Part shown: positions 42,518-53,143 of the stretch, piece after piece
How positions within the stretch are numbered: position 1 is the first letter of the stretch
Layout: each line of letters starts with the position of its first letter
Source of the DNA: Oliverpabstia intestinalis
GTDB lineage: Bacteria > Bacillota > Clostridia > Lachnospirales > Lachnospiraceae
NCBI RefSeq assembly: GCF_009696065.1
Contig: NZ_VUMS01000009.1
Location: 1 to 64,000 of the forward strand
DNA length: 64,000 nt
Reading direction: 5' to 3'
The notes under the pieces: generated by a model
Databases searched by the model: none
The model's input: the letters and a program-made list of their open reading frames with translations, nothing else
What the model was told of the DNA's origin: nothing
Made by a program: the position numbers and the translations under genes

Positions 42518-43726
42518 ATGTCGAAGGTTTTAAAAACGATTGTTAATGTGATCCTGTTTTGCGCCATTGTGGTTGCGGCGGGTCTTTTGATTCCACCATT
42601 TGCAGGGATTACTACGGTGATGGTGGATGATGTCGATATGCAGACAAATCTGCCACAGGGATCCGTAGCCTATGCAGTGGAGAAGGATCGCAGTGAACTG
42701 AAACAGGGAGATAAAGTTCTGATCAGTCAGGAAGGCAGACAATATGTATATGTGGTAGACAGTATCGATGGCAGCGGTGTGGTACTGGACGATCAGTTGA
42801 GCACAGATGGTGGGACTACACAGCAGGAGCTGGGAAGCACGGTTCAGAAAGTTATGCTTGTTGTACCGGTGATTGGTTATGTATCCATGGCACTTCGAAG
42901 TACAGAAGGGCTGATCATTGTGGGACTTGCTGTTGTATTTGTTATTATCCTGTTTATTCTTGCGGAGGTCTGGAAAAAAGATGATGACGAAGAAGAGGAC
43001 GAGGAGAATGAGGATGCGCAGGAAGATGAGTCTGAGGAAGGACAGGAAGAAGAACCTGCAGTAATGTCCAGACGGCAAAAGAAAAAAGCAAGAAAAGCAG
43101 ATAAGAAAAAGCAGAAACAGGAAGAAAAAGCTGCAGTAGCCGAAGCGAAAGCAAGAGCGAAACGTGAACGACAGGAAGCCAAACTTGCCAAGAAGAACCA
43201 AAAGGCTCATATGATGGATGAGTCAGAGCAGGAACCGGAAGCGATACCGGCAGAGCCGATGGAAGAGACACAGGCAGCCGGCAGCACACAGGAAATCGTT
43301 CTTCCACAGGAACTGATGCAGGAAGAACAGACCGCAGGAAACACACAGGAAATCGTATTACCAACGGAAGAAACTCAGGAAAAACAGGAATCGACAGACG
43401 AAACGGAAGATCCGGATAAAACACTTTTGGAAGAAACAGCAAGTCTGTTCGCTGCTGATATCGCCAGCATGATGGGTGAGAATCAGACGAAAGAGACAGA
43501 GGAACCGGAAGAGACAGATCCATTGGATTCGACAGAGCAGACACAGCCGGTAGTTCTTGAGACGGTATCAGAAGAAAAACAGGAGACAGGAGATAAGAAA
43601 CTTGCGATGCCGGTGTACACAAAAGAAGAACTTCTTCAGAAGGCCAAAGCGGATGGGGATGAGCCGGAAGTAATCGAAGATGAAGTCAGCGGAGTTACCC
43701 TGGTAGATTATTCAGACGTCCTGTAA
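42518..43726 (+). CDS. SipW/S26-like membrane protein lacking the catalytic serine
   Basis: 402 residues. Helix one (about 5-27), a beta-rich extracellular part (about 30-125) and helix two (about 130-153) follow the layout of SipW-type signal peptidases. The catalytic block, usually SGSMEP, reads VDDVDMQTNLPQGSV, with Asp40 at the Ser position before Met. A very long cytoplasmic tail (about 154-402) is acidic, then basic (RRQKKKARKADKKKQKQEEK), then rich in Glu/Thr/Gln with two ATAGSTQEIVLP-like repeats (about 250-285). It is probably not a protease. GAGGAG lies before the ATG. Confidence 0.7.
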   Translation: MSKVLKTIVNVILFCAIVVAAGLLIPPFAGITTVMVDDVDMQTNLPQGSVAYAVEKDRSELKQGDKVLISQEGRQYVYVVDSIDGSGVVLDDQLSTDGGTTQQELGSTVQKVMLVVPVIGYVSMALRSTEGLIIVGLAVVFVIILFILAEVWKKDDDEEEDEENEDAQEDESEEGQEEEPAVMSRRQKKKARKADKKKQKQEEKAAVAEAKARAKRERQEAKLAKKNQKAHMMDESEQEPEAIPAEPMEETQAAGSTQEIVLPQELMQEEQTAGNTQEIVLPTEETQEKQESTDETEDPDKTLLEETASLFAADIASMMGENQTKETEEPEETDPLDSTEQTQPVVLETVSEEKQETGDKKLAMPVYTKEELLQKAKADGDEPEVIEDEVSGVTLVDYSDVL

Positions 43727-43762
43727 AAATAAGAAAATAAAAATTTTTGAAAAAAATTTGAA

Positions 43763-43790
43763 AAACCCCTTGCATTTGCGAGGGGTTTCG
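43763..43790 (+). terminator. Terminator overlapping the S10-operon promoter
   Basis: AAAAACCCCT pairs with AGGGGTTT around TGCATTTGCG, followed by CGTTT. Its loop contains the -35 box of the ribosomal promoter and its 3' arm lies in the spacer. Confidence 0.65.
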
Positions 43791-43798
43791 TTTATAAT
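43770..43798 (+). promoter_or_regulatory. S10 superoperon promoter
   Basis: TTGCAT-N17-TATAAT, about 230 bp before rpsJ. It is the only strong promoter I see before the ribosomal genes. Confidence 0.75.
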
Positions 43799-43804
43799 AA
43801 CCCG

Positions 43805-44020
43805 TGTTGTGACATTGATAGCGATGAAGCGCGAGGTTGCTGCATTAATTGCAGGTTTTCCGTGGAGCGAATGTCAAGTTAAGAAACTGGCGACAAGTCA
43901 CTGTATACATGTTAAATACGTCCACCAGAAGTGTGGAAAACCGCGTGAAAGTCCGGAGGACACACACGGGAAAGTGTACAGTCACCGCTTGTCGTACTCG
44001 TAAAGTGCGAAAAGGAGGCG
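43805..44020 (+). promoter_or_regulatory. Untranslated leader of the S10 operon
   Basis: Over 200 nt of untranslated RNA with short paired motifs (for example GTCCGGAGGAC, ACTTTGCG-like pieces before the Shine-Dalgarno site). Its length and place suggest an autoregulatory leader, such as an L4-responsive one; this is inferred from other bacteria and no known structure was matched. Confidence 0.5.
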
Positions 44021-44029
44021 ACTTTTTTT

Positions 44030-44347
44030 ATGGCAAGTCAAGTAATGAGAATTATTCTGAAAGCTTATGATCATCAGCTGGTTGATGCATCTGCAAGCAA
44101 AATCATCGAAACTGTAAAAAAGAACGGATCAGTAGTGAGTGGACCGGTACCACTTCCCACTAAGAAAGAGGTAGTAACAATCTTACGTGCGGTACACAAA
44201 TACAAAGATTCCAGAGAACAGTTTGAGCAGAGAACTCATAAAAGACTGATCGATATCATCGGACCGACACAGAAAACTGTGGATGCTCTGGCAAGACTGG
44301 AGATGCCGGCTGGTGTTAGCATCGATATCAAGATGAAAAACAAATAA
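44030..44347 (+). CDS. rpsJ: Ribosomal protein uS10
   Basis: 105 residues, with the conserved [20 protein letters not shown]-like start and [11 protein letters not shown] loop that enters the 30S head. It also acts as NusE in antitermination. AAAGGAGG lies 12 nt before the ATG, a rather long spacing. It is the first gene of the superoperon. Confidence 0.97.
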   Translation: MASQVMRIILKAYDHQLVDASASKIIETVKKNGSVVSGPVPLPTKKEVVTILRAVHKYKDSREQFEQRTHKRLIDIIGPTQKTVDALARLEMPAGVSIDIKMKNK

Positions 44348-44507
44348 TTTCATCGAAAAGAATTATCCGGAAAAGTTAGATATAGAAGCAACACATTCTT
44401 AGGAATCAACATCCCTTATGGGTCATAGTGTTCCACTTATATCGGCTGTTTCTAGGATGAACACCCGGGTTGGTGTTCCGCTGTAGTTTAAACAGGAGGT
44501 AAAAAGA
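44348..44507 (+). other. 160-nt gap between rpsJ and rplC
   Basis: It contains a perfect hairpin GAACACC-CGGGTT-GGTGTTC (44460-44479) 15 nt before the rplC Shine-Dalgarno site and further short pairings. A regulatory RNA element in the message is possible. No open frame is convincing. Confidence 0.4.
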
Positions 44508-45143
44508 ATGAAGAAAGCAATCTTAGCTACAAAAGTTGGAATGACTCAGATTTTCAACGAAGATGGAGTTTTAACTCCGGTGACTGTATTGCAGGCAGGA
44601 CCTTGCGTAGTAACTCAGGTTAAAACTGTTGAGAATGATGGTTACAGTGCAGTACAGGTTGGTTTTGTTGACAAGAGAGAAAAACTGGTGAACAAACCAA
44701 TGAAAGGACAGTTTGACAAAGCAGGCGTTTCTTACAAGAGATTCGTTCGCGAATTCCGTTTAGAAGATGCTGAAAGCTATGAAGTGGCTCAGGAAATCAA
44801 AGCTGACATCTTTGCAGCAGGAGAAAAAGTAGATGCTACTGCAATCTCCAAAGGTAAAGGATTCCAGGGCGCAATCAAGAGACACGGTCAGTCCAGAGGA
44901 CCTATGGCTCATGGTTCCAAATACCATCGTCATGCAGGTTCCAACGGTGCTTGTTCCGATCCGAGCCGTGTATTCAAAGGTAAAAAGATGGCTGGACACA
45001 TGGGTAACAAAAAAGTTACAGTACAGAATCTGGAAATTGTCAGAGTAGATGCTGAAAACAATCTGCTTCTGGTAAAAGGTGCTGTACCTGGTCCTAAAAA
45101 ATCTTTAGTAACAATCAAAGCAACCGTTAAAAGCGCAAAATAA
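44508..45143 (+). CDS. rplC: Ribosomal protein uL3
   Basis: 211 residues. The central loop near [19 protein letters not shown], which reaches toward the peptidyl-transferase centre, is intact. An early 50S assembly protein. CAGGAGG precedes the ATG. Confidence 0.97.
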   Translation: MKKAILATKVGMTQIFNEDGVLTPVTVLQAGPCVVTQVKTVENDGYSAVQVGFVDKREKLVNKPMKGQFDKAGVSYKRFVREFRLEDAESYEVAQEIKADIFAAGEKVDATAISKGKGFQGAIKRHGQSRGPMAHGSKYHRHAGSNGACSDPSRVFKGKKMAGHMGNKKVTVQNLEIVRVDAENNLLLVKGAVPGPKKSLVTIKATVKSAK

Positions 45144-45207
45144 TTTAACGGATGATCGGTGGATCCGATGCCGCGAGGCATGATTCTTGAAAAGGAGGAA
45201 CACACAG

Positions 45208-45822
45208 ATGTCAAACGTATCTGTTTATAATATGGAAGGCAATGAAGTTGGCACACTGGAACTGAACGACGCTGTGTTCGGTGTAGAAGTAAATGAACAT
45301 CTTGTTCATATGGCAGTTGTGCGCCAGCTGGCAAATAAACGTCAGGGAACTCAGAAAGCAAAAACCCGCTCTGAAGTAAGCGGAGGCGGAAGAAAACCTT
45401 GGAGACAGAAAGGAACTGGTCATGCAAGACAGGGTTCAACAAGAGCTCCACAGTGGACAGGCGGCGGAGTTGTATTCGCACCGGTACCAAGAGATTACTC
45501 TTTCAAAATGAACAAGAAAGAAAGAAGAATTGCTCTGAAATCTGCTCTGACAACAAGAGTACAGGAAAACAAACTGGTAGTCCTGGACGAACTGAAATTA
45601 GACGCTATTAAAACAAAAGATATGCAGAATGTACTGAACAACCTGAAAGTTGAAAAAGCAATGGTTGTTACCGATAACGAAAACGTAATCGTATCTGCAA
45701 GAAACATTCCGAATGTGATCACAGCATCTGTTGGAACACTGAATGTATTCGATATCCTGAAATACAACACGGTTGTTCTGGACAAAGCAGCTGTTGCAAA
45801 AGTTGAGGAGGTATATGCATAA
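45208..45822 (+). CDS. rplD: Ribosomal protein uL4
   Basis: 204 residues with the tunnel-lining loop ([19 protein letters not shown]). ATG 45208 has AAAGGAGG; an in-frame ATG at 45187 precedes that site. Its stop overlaps the rplW start by one base (TAATG). In E. coli L4 represses this operon. Confidence 0.97.
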   Translation: MSNVSVYNMEGNEVGTLELNDAVFGVEVNEHLVHMAVVRQLANKRQGTQKAKTRSEVSGGGRKPWRQKGTGHARQGSTRAPQWTGGGVVFAPVPRDYSFKMNKKERRIALKSALTTRVQENKLVVLDELKLDAIKTKDMQNVLNNLKVEKAMVVTDNENVIVSARNIPNVITASVGTLNVFDILKYNTVVLDKAAVAKVEEVYA

Positions 45823-46121
45823 TGGCTAACATTCAATATTATGATGTAATCCTTAAACCGGTTGTAACTGAAAAAAGTATGAACGCTATGAGCGAGAAAA
45901 AATATACTTTCCTGGTTCATCCGGAAGCAAACAAATCTATGATCAAAGAAGCTGTTGAAAAAATGTTCGAAGGAACAGAAGTAAAAACTGTAAACACAAT
46001 GAACCTTGACGGTAAGAAAAAACGTCGTGGTTACACAGTTGGAAGAACAGCTAAGACAAAAAAAGCAATCGTTACTCTGACAGAGAACAGCAAAGACATC
46101 GAAATCTTCGAAGGCCTGTAA
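45822..46121 (+). CDS. rplW: Ribosomal protein uL23
   Basis: 99 residues, short bacterial form with the TEKS motif ([10 protein letters not shown]). It sits at the exit of the peptide tunnel and docks trigger factor and SRP. It is translationally coupled to rplD. Confidence 0.96.
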   Translation: MANIQYYDVILKPVVTEKSMNAMSEKKYTFLVHPEANKSMIKEAVEKMFEGTEVKTVNTMNLDGKKKRRGYTVGRTAKTKKAIVTLTENSKDIEIFEGL

Positions 46122-46204
46122 GATTGCAAAGCGGACAAAGTCAATAAGACTTGAGCGAACATCCGATCGCTCTTACTATCGCTGAATGAAAGGAGATAAT
46201 TACA

Positions 46205-47050
46205 ATGGGAATCAGAAAATACAGCCCATATACACCGTCCAGAAGAAATATGACCAGCCTGGATTTTGCTGAAATCACAAAATCCACACCAGAGAAATCT
46301 CTGGTAGTATCTCTGAAAAAGAATTCCGGACGTAACAATCAGGGTAAAATTACAGTTAGACATCGCGGAGGCGGAAGCAGAAGAAAATACAGAATCATCG
46401 ACTTCAAGAGAAGAAAAGATGATATCCCTGCAACTGTAGTTGCTATCGAATACGATCCGAACAGAACAGCAAATATCGCACTGATCTGCTACGCAGACGG
46501 TGAGAAAGCATACATCCTGGCACCAGAAGGACTGAAAGTCGGCGCTAAAGTTATGAACGGAGCTAACGCAGAAGTTAGACCTGGTAACTGCATGCCACTG
46601 TCAGAAATTCCGGTTGGTACTATGGTACACAATGTAGAACTTCATCCTGGAAAGGGCGGACAGCTGGTTCGTTCTGCTGGTAATGGAGCTCAGCTGATGG
46701 CAAAAGAAGGAAAATACGCAACCTTAAGACTGCCTTCAGGCGAAATGAGAATGGTTCCGATCAACTGCCGTGCATCTATCGGTGTTGTAGGAAACGGAGA
46801 GCACAACCTGGTAAATATCGGTAAAGCCGGAAGAAAACGTCACATGGGTATCCGCCCGACTGTACGTGGTTCCGTTATGAACCCGAATGACCATCCGCAT
46901 GGTGGTGGTGAAGGAAAGACCGGTATCGGCCGTCCTGGTCCATGTACTCCATGGGGTAAACCTGCTCTGGGCCTGAAGACCAGAAAGAAAAACAAACAGT
47001 CCAATAAGTATATCGTAAGAAGAAGAGACGGTAAAACATTAGTGAAATAA
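46205..47050 (+). CDS. rplB: Ribosomal protein uL2
   Basis: 281 residues; the C-terminal [12 protein letters not shown] loop with the His near the peptidyl-transferase centre is conserved. An 83-bp gap separates it from rplW. GAAAGGAG precedes the ATG. Confidence 0.97.
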   Translation: MGIRKYSPYTPSRRNMTSLDFAEITKSTPEKSLVVSLKKNSGRNNQGKITVRHRGGGSRRKYRIIDFKRRKDDIPATVVAIEYDPNRTANIALICYADGEKAYILAPEGLKVGAKVMNGANAEVRPGNCMPLSEIPVGTMVHNVELHPGKGGQLVRSAGNGAQLMAKEGKYATLRLPSGEMRMVPINCRASIGVVGNGEHNLVNIGKAGRKRHMGIRPTVRGSVMNPNDHPHGGGEGKTGIGRPGPCTPWGKPALGLKTRKKNKQSNKYIVRRRDGKTLVK

Positions 47051-47063
47051 GGAGGTTACGTAA

Positions 47064-47348
47064 ATGGCTCGTTCATTGAAAAAAGGACCTTTTGCAGATC
47101 AGAGCTTACTTAAAAAAGTTGATGCTATGAATGCAGCAGGAGATAAATCAGTTATTAAAACCTGGTCACGTCGTTCCACAATCTTCCCATCTTTCGTAGG
47201 ACACACAATCGCTGTCCATGATGGAAGAAAACATGTGCCGGTATATGTTACAGAAGATATGGTTGGACATAAACTGGGTGAGTTCGTTGCTACAAGAACT
47301 TATAGAGGACATGGAAAAGACGAGAAAAAATCAGGTGTTCGTAAATAA
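47064..47348 (+). CDS. rpsS: Ribosomal protein uS19
   Basis: 94 residues, beginning [10 protein letters not shown] and carrying the [20 protein letters not shown] signature. It binds 16S RNA in the head with uS13. AGGAGG lies before the ATG. Confidence 0.97.
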   Translation: MARSLKKGPFADQSLLKKVDAMNAAGDKSVIKTWSRRSTIFPSFVGHTIAVHDGRKHVPVYVTEDMVGHKLGEFVATRTYRGHGKDEKKSGVRK

Positions 47349-47385
47349 AGCGGTATAGCCCAATCTTGAAAGGAGGATTTTAGTC

Positions 47386-47772
47386 ATGGCAAAAGGACAT
47401 AGAAGCCAGATTAAAAGAGCAAGAAATGCTAATAAAGATACCAGACCATCTGCTAAGTTATCCTATGCAAGAATGTCCGTACAGAAAGCTTGTTATGTAC
47501 TGGATGTAATTCGTGGAAAAGATGTGCAGACAGCACTGGGAATTCTGACATACAACCCACGTTACGCTTCAAGCGTAATCAAAAAATTACTGGAGTCTGC
47601 AATCGCAAATGCTGAGAACAACAACGGCATGAGCCTTGAAAATCTGTACGTTGCAGAGTGCTACGCAAACAAAGCACCTACAATGAAGAGAATCAGACCG
47701 AGAGCACAGGGTAGAGCATACAGAATTGAGAAAAGAACAAGTCATATCTCTATCGTGTTAGATGAAAGATAA
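47386..47772 (+). CDS. rplV: Ribosomal protein uL22
   Basis: 128 residues. The long beta-hairpin ([20 protein letters not shown]) that lines the exit tunnel and mediates macrolide effects is intact. GAAAGGAGG precedes the start. Confidence 0.96.
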   Translation: MAKGHRSQIKRARNANKDTRPSAKLSYARMSVQKACYVLDVIRGKDVQTALGILTYNPRYASSVIKKLLESAIANAENNNGMSLENLYVAECYANKAPTMKRIRPRAQGRAYRIEKRTSHISIVLDER

Positions 47773-47786
47773 TAAGGAGGGTAATC

Positions 47787-48443
47787 ATGGGACAGAAAGT
47801 TAACCCACACGGCCTTAGAGTCGGTGTTATCAAAGACTGGGATTCCAAATGGTATGCAGAAAAAGACTTTGCTGATAACCTGGTGGAAGACTATAACATC
47901 AGAACATTTCTGAAAAAGAAACTGTACAGCGCAGGTGTTGCTAAGATCGAAATCGAAAGAGCTTCCGAGCGTGTAAAAGTTATTATTTATACAGCTAAAC
48001 CGGGTGTTGTAATCGGTAAAGGTGGTTCTGAAATCGAGAAAGTAAAAAAAGAACTGCAGAAATATACAACAAAGAAACTGATTGTTGATATTAAAGAAGT
48101 TAAGAGACCAGACAAAGATGCTCAGCTGGTAGCAGAAAACATCGCACTGCAGCTGGAAAACCGTATTTCCTTCCGTCGTGCTATGAAATCTACAATGCAG
48201 AGAACAATGAAAGCCGGAGCAAAAGGAATCAAAACATCCGTATCCGGACGTCTTGGTGGAGCAGATATGGCTCGTACAGAGTTCTACAGCGAAGGAACTA
48301 TTCCGCTTCAGACACTGAGAGCAGATATTGACTATGGCTTCGCAGAAGCTGATACAACTTACGGAAAAGTTGGTGTAAAAGCTTGGGTTTATAATGGCGA
48401 AGTTCTTCCAACCAAAGGAACTAAGGAAGGGAGCGATAAATAA
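47787..48443 (+). CDS. rpsC: Ribosomal protein uS3
   Basis: 218 residues. The KH domain has its GxxG loop in [17 protein letters not shown], and the C-terminal domain has [10 protein letters not shown]. It helps shape the mRNA entry channel. It is two bases from the next gene. Confidence 0.97.
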   Translation: MGQKVNPHGLRVGVIKDWDSKWYAEKDFADNLVEDYNIRTFLKKKLYSAGVAKIEIERASERVKVIIYTAKPGVVIGKGGSEIEKVKKELQKYTTKKLIVDIKEVKRPDKDAQLVAENIALQLENRISFRRAMKSTMQRTMKAGAKGIKTSVSGRLGGADMARTEFYSEGTIPLQTLRADIDYGFAEADTTYGKVGVKAWVYNGEVLPTKGTKEGSDK

Positions 48444-48445
48444 TT

Positions 48446-48883
48446 ATGTTAATGCCTAAGAGAGTTAAACGTCGTAAACAATTCCGCGGATCCATGAGAG
48501 GAAAAGCATTAAGAGGAAATAAAATTAACTACGGTGAGTTCGGTCTTGTAGCAATGGATCCTTGCTGGATCAAATCCAACCAGATCGAGGCAGCCCGTGT
48601 TGCCATGACTCGTTATATCAAACGTGGTGGTAAAGTTTGGATCAAAATTTTCCCGGACAAACCAGTAACAGCAAAACCAGCAGAAACACGTATGGGTTCC
48701 GGTAAAGGTGCTCTGGAATACTGGGTAGCAGTTGTTAAGCCAGGTCGTGTAATGTTCGAGATCGCAGGTGTACCTGAAGAAACAGCTCGTGAAGCATTAC
48801 GTCTTGCAATGCATAAGTTACCATGTAAATGTAAAATCGTTTCTCGTGCAGACTTAGAAGGCGGTGATAACAGTGAAAATTAA
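48446..48883 (+). CDS. rplP: Ribosomal protein uL16
   Basis: 145 residues; [12 protein letters not shown] at the start and the [18 protein letters not shown] signature. It contacts the A-site tRNA. ATG 48446 is used here; an ATG two codons later would give the more usual MPKRVKRRK start. Its 3' end overlaps rpmC. Confidence 0.95.
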   Translation: MLMPKRVKRRKQFRGSMRGKALRGNKINYGEFGLVAMDPCWIKSNQIEAARVAMTRYIKRGGKVWIKIFPDKPVTAKPAETRMGSGKGALEYWVAVVKPGRVMFEIAGVPEETAREALRLAMHKLPCKCKIVSRADLEGGDNSEN

Positions 48884-49079
48884 AAATTATGTAGAAGATT
48901 TAAAAGCGAAATCAGCTACAGAATTACAGGAAGAATTAGTAGCTGCTAAGAAGGAACTCTTTAACCTGAGATTCCAGAATGCAACCAATCAGCTGGACAA
49001 TACAAGCAGAATCAAAGAGGTTCGTAGAAATATTGCCAGAATTCAGACCGTAATCGCTGAAAAGGCGAACGTACAGTAA
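48873..49079 (+). CDS. rpmC: Ribosomal protein uL29
   Basis: 68 residues, two long helices, with the [20 protein letters not shown] signature. I prefer the GTG at 48873 (product begins [10 protein letters not shown]) with AAGGCGG before it; an in-frame GTG lies at 48864. It overlaps rplP by 11 bp. Confidence 0.9.
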   Translation: MKIKNYVEDLKAKSATELQEELVAAKKELFNLRFQNATNQLDNTSRIKEVRRNIARIQTVIAEKANVQ

Positions 49080-49101
49080 TCTAAGAAGGAGGCACTAAAT
49101 C

Positions 49102-49356
49102 GTGGAAAGAAATCTTAGAAAAACACGTATTGGTAAAGTAGTCAGCAACAAGATGGATAAAACAATCGTAGTTGCTATCGAAGACCATGTTAAACATCCT
49201 CTTTACAAAAAAATCGTAAAGAGAACATATAAACTGAAAGCACATGATGAGCAGAATCAGTGCAGCATCGGTGATACCGTTAAAGTTATGGAAACCAGAC
49301 CGCTGTCCAAAGACAAAAGATGGAGACTGGTTGAAATCGTTGAGAAAGTAAAATAA
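49102..49356 (+). CDS. rpsQ: Ribosomal protein uS17
   Basis: 84 residues, OB fold, with [17 protein letters not shown] at the start and [11 protein letters not shown] at the end. GTG start after AAGGAGG. Confidence 0.95.
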   Translation: MERNLRKTRIGKVVSNKMDKTIVVAIEDHVKHPLYKKIVKRTYKLKAHDEQNQCSIGDTVKVMETRPLSKDKRWRLVEIVEKVK

Positions 49357-49392
49357 TCGTTATCAGTTAATTCGTATAGGAGGAATACCAGC

Positions 49393-49761
49393 ATGATTCA
49401 GCAGGAAAGTAGACTTAGAGTTGCTGATAACACAGGTGCAAAAGAGATTCTGTGTATCCGTGTTATGGGCGGTTCTACTAGAAGATATGCCAATATCGGT
49501 GATGTTATCGTTGCTTCCGTCAAAGATGCAACACCAGGCGGCGTTGTTAAAAAAGGCGATGTAGTTAAGGCCGTTGTTGTACGTACTGTAAAAGGTGTTC
49601 GTCGTAAAGATGGTTCTTATATCAAATTTGATGAGAATGCAGCTGTCATCATCAAAGATGACAAAACACCAAGGGGAACTCGTATCTTTGGACCAGTAGC
49701 AAGAGAGCTTCGTGAGAAACAGTTTATGAAAATTGTATCCCTGGCTCCAGAAGTATTATAA
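49393..49761 (+). CDS. rplN: Ribosomal protein uL14
   Basis: 122 residues, beginning [18 protein letters not shown], exactly the family start. It lies at the subunit interface near the factor-binding site. TAGGAGG precedes the ATG. Confidence 0.97.
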   Translation: MIQQESRLRVADNTGAKEILCIRVMGGSTRRYANIGDVIVASVKDATPGGVVKKGDVVKAVVVRTVKGVRRKDGSYIKFDENAAVIIKDDKTPRGTRIFGPVARELREKQFMKIVSLAPEVL

Positions 49762-49773
49762 GGAGGTAACCTG

Positions 49774-50079
49774 ATGGCAAGTTTAAAAATTAAAAAAGGT
49801 GACACCGTTAAGGTAATCGCCGGTAAAGATAAAGATAAAGAAGGAAAAGTTCTGTCTGTAAAAGACGGTAAAGTCATCGTTGAAGGTATCAACATGATCA
49901 CAAAACATGCAAAACCTTCTATGGCTAACCAGCAGGGCGGAATCATCAACAAAGAAGCTCCGATCGATGCATCTAACGTAATGCTGATCCACAACGGAAA
50001 AGCTGTTCGTGTAGGCTTCAAAGTTGAAGATGGAAAAAAAGTTCGTGTTGCAAAAGGCAGCAACGAAGTAATCGACTAA
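49774..50079 (+). CDS. rplX: Ribosomal protein uL24
   Basis: 101 residues with the KOW motif in [20 protein letters not shown]. It starts 50S assembly on 23S RNA domain I. AAGGAGG precedes the start. Confidence 0.97.
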   Translation: MASLKIKKGDTVKVIAGKDKDKEGKVLSVKDGKVIVEGINMITKHAKPSMANQQGGIINKEAPIDASNVMLIHNGKAVRVGFKVEDGKKVRVAKGSNEVID

Positions 50080-50101
50080 TTGAGAGAGGAGGCAATTGAA
50101 A

Positions 50102-50641
50102 GTGAGCAGACTGAAAGATACTTACAAAAATGAGATCGTAGATGCTATGACCAAGAAATTTGGTTATAAAAATATCATGGAAGTGCCAAAACTCGATAAG
50201 ATCGTAATCAACATGGGTGTTGGCGAAGCCAAAGAAAATGCTAAAATTCTGGAAGCAGCTGTAAAAGATCTGGAAACAATTTCCGGACAGAAAGCAGTTC
50301 TGACAAGAGCAAAAAATTCCGTAGCTAACTTCAAAATCCGTGAAGGTATGCCAATCGGTTGTAAAGTTACCCTGAGAGGGGAAAAAATGTATGAGTTCGC
50401 TGATCGTCTGATCAACCTGGCTCTGCCTCGTGTACGTGACTTCCGTGGAGTTAATCCAAACGCATTTGACGGAAGAGGAAACTATGCACTGGGTATTAAA
50501 GAACAGCTGATTTTCCCGGAAATCGAGTATGATAAAGTTGATAAAGTAAGAGGTATGGACATCATCTTTGTTACAACAGCTAAGACTGATGAAGAAGCTC
50601 GTGAATTATTGACATTATTCAACATGCCGTTTTCAAAGTAA
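50102..50641 (+). CDS. rplE: Ribosomal protein uL5
   Basis: 179 residues, with the [18 protein letters not shown] and RVRDFRG signatures. It binds 5S RNA and contacts P-site tRNA. The GTG at 50102 (MSRLKDTY) is chosen, 10 nt after AGGAGG; a TTG at 50096 in the same frame is also possible. Confidence 0.94.
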   Translation: MSRLKDTYKNEIVDAMTKKFGYKNIMEVPKLDKIVINMGVGEAKENAKILEAAVKDLETISGQKAVLTRAKNSVANFKIREGMPIGCKVTLRGEKMYEFADRLINLALPRVRDFRGVNPNAFDGRGNYALGIKEQLIFPEIEYDKVDKVRGMDIIFVTTAKTDEEARELLTLFNMPFSK

Positions 50642-50659
50642 GAATAGGAGGGAAAATTC

Positions 50660-50845
50660 ATGGCTAAGACAGCAATGAAAATCAAACAGCAGCGTAAACA
50701 GAAATTCTCCACAAGAGAATACAATCGTTGCAGAATCTGTGGTCGTCCACATGCTTACTTAAGAAAATACGGAATCTGCAGAATTTGCTTCCGTGAATTA
50801 GCATACAAAGGACAGATCCCGGGTGTTAAGAAAGCAAGCTGGTAA
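50660..50845 (+). CDS. rpsN: Ribosomal protein uS14, zinc type
   Basis: 61 residues, the short zinc-binding form with Cys24, Cys27, Cys40 and Cys43 (CRIC..CRIC), as found in most Firmicutes operons. GGAGGG precedes the ATG. Confidence 0.97.
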   Translation: MAKTAMKIKQQRKQKFSTREYNRCRICGRPHAYLRKYGICRICFRELAYKGQIPGVKKASW

Positions 50846-50979
50846 GAGTTGAAAGCGGATCGAAAGATCCGATGAAAGCCCACATCACTTGGCAAGGCCG
50901 AAAGGCTGCGCTAAAGTGAGAGGGTATTACACATACAAACAAGAACATGAAAAGTCTAAATAATTAGGAGGAAACTATC
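50846..50979 (+). other. 134-nt structured gap before rpsH
   Basis: Small hairpins such as GGATC-GAAA-GATCC (50866-50879) and GGCC-GAAA-GGCT (50897-50908) precede the rpsH Shine-Dalgarno site. The GAAA tetraloops suggest a folded leader RNA, possibly for S8 feedback (inference). Confidence 0.4.
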
Positions 50980-51381
50980 ATGACAATGAGCGATCCGATT
51001 GCAGATATGCTTACAAGAATCCGTAACGCTAACACAGCAAAACATGCTACTGTAGACGTTCCGGCATCCAAAATCAAAGTTGCTATCGCAGACATTCTGG
51101 TTAAAGAAGGTTACGTGGCAAAATATGAAATCGTAGAAGATGGAAACTTCAAAAACATCCGTATTACTCTGAAATACGGTGCTGACAAAAACGAAAAGAT
51201 CATCACTGGTCTGAAGAGAATTTCCAAACCAGGTCTTCGTATTTACGCTGGTAAAGACGAACTGCCAAGAGTACTGGGCGGACTGGGAATCGCAATTCTG
51301 TCTACAAACCAGGGTGTTATTACTGATAAAGAAGCCAGAAAGCTGCAGGTTGGCGGTGAAGTTCTGGCATTCGTTTGGTAA
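50980..51381 (+). CDS. rpsH: Ribosomal protein uS8
   Basis: 133 residues, [16 protein letters not shown] at the start and GGEVLAFVW at the end. It binds the central domain of 16S RNA and, in E. coli, represses the spc operon. TAGGAGG precedes the ATG. Confidence 0.97.
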   Translation: MTMSDPIADMLTRIRNANTAKHATVDVPASKIKVAIADILVKEGYVAKYEIVEDGNFKNIRITLKYGADKNEKIITGLKRISKPGLRIYAGKDELPRVLGGLGIAILSTNQGVITDKEARKLQVGGEVLAFVW

Positions 51382-51477
51382 GATCGATCACTTCGCGCAA
51401 GCAAAGGATATAGAAACTGAAAACAGAGGGGACTGAGCGTCCTCTCCGAAAATCTAAGTTAATAGGAGGAAAATGGT

Positions 51478-52017
51478 ATGTCACGTATTGGAAGACTGCC
51501 TGTAGTTGTTCCGGCTGGTGTAACAGTTGAAGTTAAAGAGAACAATTGCGTTGTTGTAAAAGGTTCTAAAGGAACTCTGGAAAGAAATCTGCCTGTAGAA
51601 ATGGACATCAAAGTAGAAGATGGACATGTGGTAGTAACAAGACCAAACGACTTAAAGAAAATGAAAGCTCTGCACGGTCTGACCAGAACTCTGATCCACA
51701 ACATGGTTGTTGGTGTCAGCGAAGGATATGAAAAAGTTCTGGAAGTAAACGGTGTAGGTTACAGAGCTCAGAAACAGGGTAAGAAATTAGTTCTTTCCTT
51801 AGGATATTCTCACCCAGTTGAAATGGAAGATCCGGAAGGATTGGAAACAACTGTAGATGGCAACAAGATTACTGTAAAAGGTATCAGCAAAGAAAAAGTT
51901 GGCCAGTACGCAGCTGAAATCAGAGAAAAGAGAAGACCGGAACCTTACAAAGGTAAAGGTATCAAATATGCTGATGAAGTTATCAGACGTAAAGTTGGTA
52001 AAACTGGTAAGAAATAA
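51478..52017 (+). CDS. rplF: Ribosomal protein uL6
   Basis: 179 residues, [18 protein letters not shown] at the start and [16 protein letters not shown] at the end, both standard. It lies near the sarcin-ricin loop. A 96-bp gap precedes it. Confidence 0.97.
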   Translation: MSRIGRLPVVVPAGVTVEVKENNCVVVKGSKGTLERNLPVEMDIKVEDGHVVVTRPNDLKKMKALHGLTRTLIHNMVVGVSEGYEKVLEVNGVGYRAQKQGKKLVLSLGYSHPVEMEDPEGLETTVDGNKITVKGISKEKVGQYAAEIREKRRPEPYKGKGIKYADEVIRRKVGKTGKK

Positions 52018-52034
52018 ATAAGGAGAGTGCAAAA

Positions 52035-52403
52035 ATGATTAATAAAGTATCAAGAGCGAGTGTTCGTACTAAAAAGCATAGAAGAATGCGTCATCATATC
52101 GTTGGTACAGCTCAGAGACCTCGTCTGGCTGTATTCAGAAGTAATAACCATATGTATGCACAGATCATTGATGATACCGTTGGAAAAACATTAGTATCCG
52201 CTTCTACTCTTCAGAAAGACGTAAAAGCAGAACTGGAACAGACCAACACAGTAGCAGCAGCAGCTTACCTGGGAACTGTTATCGGTAAGAAAGCAGTTGA
52301 GGCAGGAATCGAAGAAGTTGTATTTGACAGAGGCGGTTTCGTATACCATGGTAAAGTAAAAGCATTAGCAGATGCAGCTAGAGAAGCTGGCCTGAAATTC
52401 TAG
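52035..52403 (+). CDS. rplR: Ribosomal protein uL18
   Basis: 122 residues, with [17 protein letters not shown] and the final [11 protein letters not shown]. It carries 5S RNA together with uL5. AAGGAGAG precedes the ATG. Confidence 0.97.
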   Translation: MINKVSRASVRTKKHRRMRHHIVGTAQRPRLAVFRSNNHMYAQIIDDTVGKTLVSASTLQKDVKAELEQTNTVAAAAYLGTVIGKKAVEAGIEEVVFDRGGFVYHGKVKALADAAREAGLKF

Positions 52404-52423
52404 GAAAGAGAGGAGCGAAATAC

Positions 52424-52933
52424 ATGAGACATACAATCATTGATGCTAGTCAGTTAGAATTAGAAGAAAAAGTAGTCTCAATCAAACGTGTAACAAAAGT
52501 TGTTAAAGGTGGACGTACCATGCGTTTTACAGCTTTAGTAGTTGTTGGAGACGGCAACGGACATGTTGGTGCAGGACTTGGAAAAGCAGCTGAAATTCCG
52601 GAAGCTATCCGCAAAGGAAAAGAAGATGCTATCAAAAAATTAGTAACCGTAGCAAGAGATGAAAACAACAGTATCACACATGATTATGTTGGTAAATTCG
52701 GCAGCGCTGAACTTCTGATGAAGAGAGCCCCGGAAGGTACTGGTGTAATCGCTGGTGGTCCGGCTCGTGCGGTTATCGAGTTAGCAGGTATCAAAAACAT
52801 CCGTACAAAATGTATGGGTTCCAGAAATAAACAGAACGTTGTACTTGCTACCATCGCAGGTTTAAGTCAGTTAAAGACTCCGGAAGAAGTAGCTAGACTT
52901 CGCGGTAAATCCGTAGAAGAGATCTTTGCTTAA
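52424..52933 (+). CDS. rpsE: Ribosomal protein uS5
   Basis: 169 residues, with the double-stranded-RNA-binding part ([20 protein letters not shown]) and [14 protein letters not shown]. It acts in decoding accuracy. It is 13 bp from rpmD. Confidence 0.97.
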   Translation: MRHTIIDASQLELEEKVVSIKRVTKVVKGGRTMRFTALVVVGDGNGHVGAGLGKAAEIPEAIRKGKEDAIKKLVTVARDENNSITHDYVGKFGSAELLMKRAPEGTGVIAGGPARAVIELAGIKNIRTKCMGSRNKQNVVLATIAGLSQLKTPEEVARLRGKSVEEIFA

Positions 52934-52946
52934 GGAGGACTGGAAA

Positions 52947-53120
52947 ATGTTAAAAATTACTTTAGTAAAATCTACAATCGGTGCAGTTCCAAAACACAAA
53001 AAAACAATTGAAGCTCTGGGACTGTCCAAAATGCACAAAACTGTTGAACTGCCGGATAATGCAGCAACAAGAGGTATGATCAAACAGGTTCAGCATTTAG
53101 TAAAAGTTGAAGAAGCGTAA
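52947..53120 (+). CDS. rpmD: Ribosomal protein uL30
   Basis: 57 residues: [20 protein letters not shown] and the [14 protein letters not shown] signature. The start at 52947 follows AAGGAGG; an in-frame ATG at 52926 would place that site inside the gene. Confidence 0.96.
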   Translation: MLKITLVKSTIGAVPKHKKTIEALGLSKMHKTVELPDNAATRGMIKQVQHLVKVEEA

Positions 53121-53143
53121 TTAGAATAGAAGGAGGTGCCACA

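Noticed and set aside
43849-44070. Open frame in the S10 leader
   Set aside because: It overlaps the rpsJ start out of frame and lacks a binding site; the region is better read as leader RNA.
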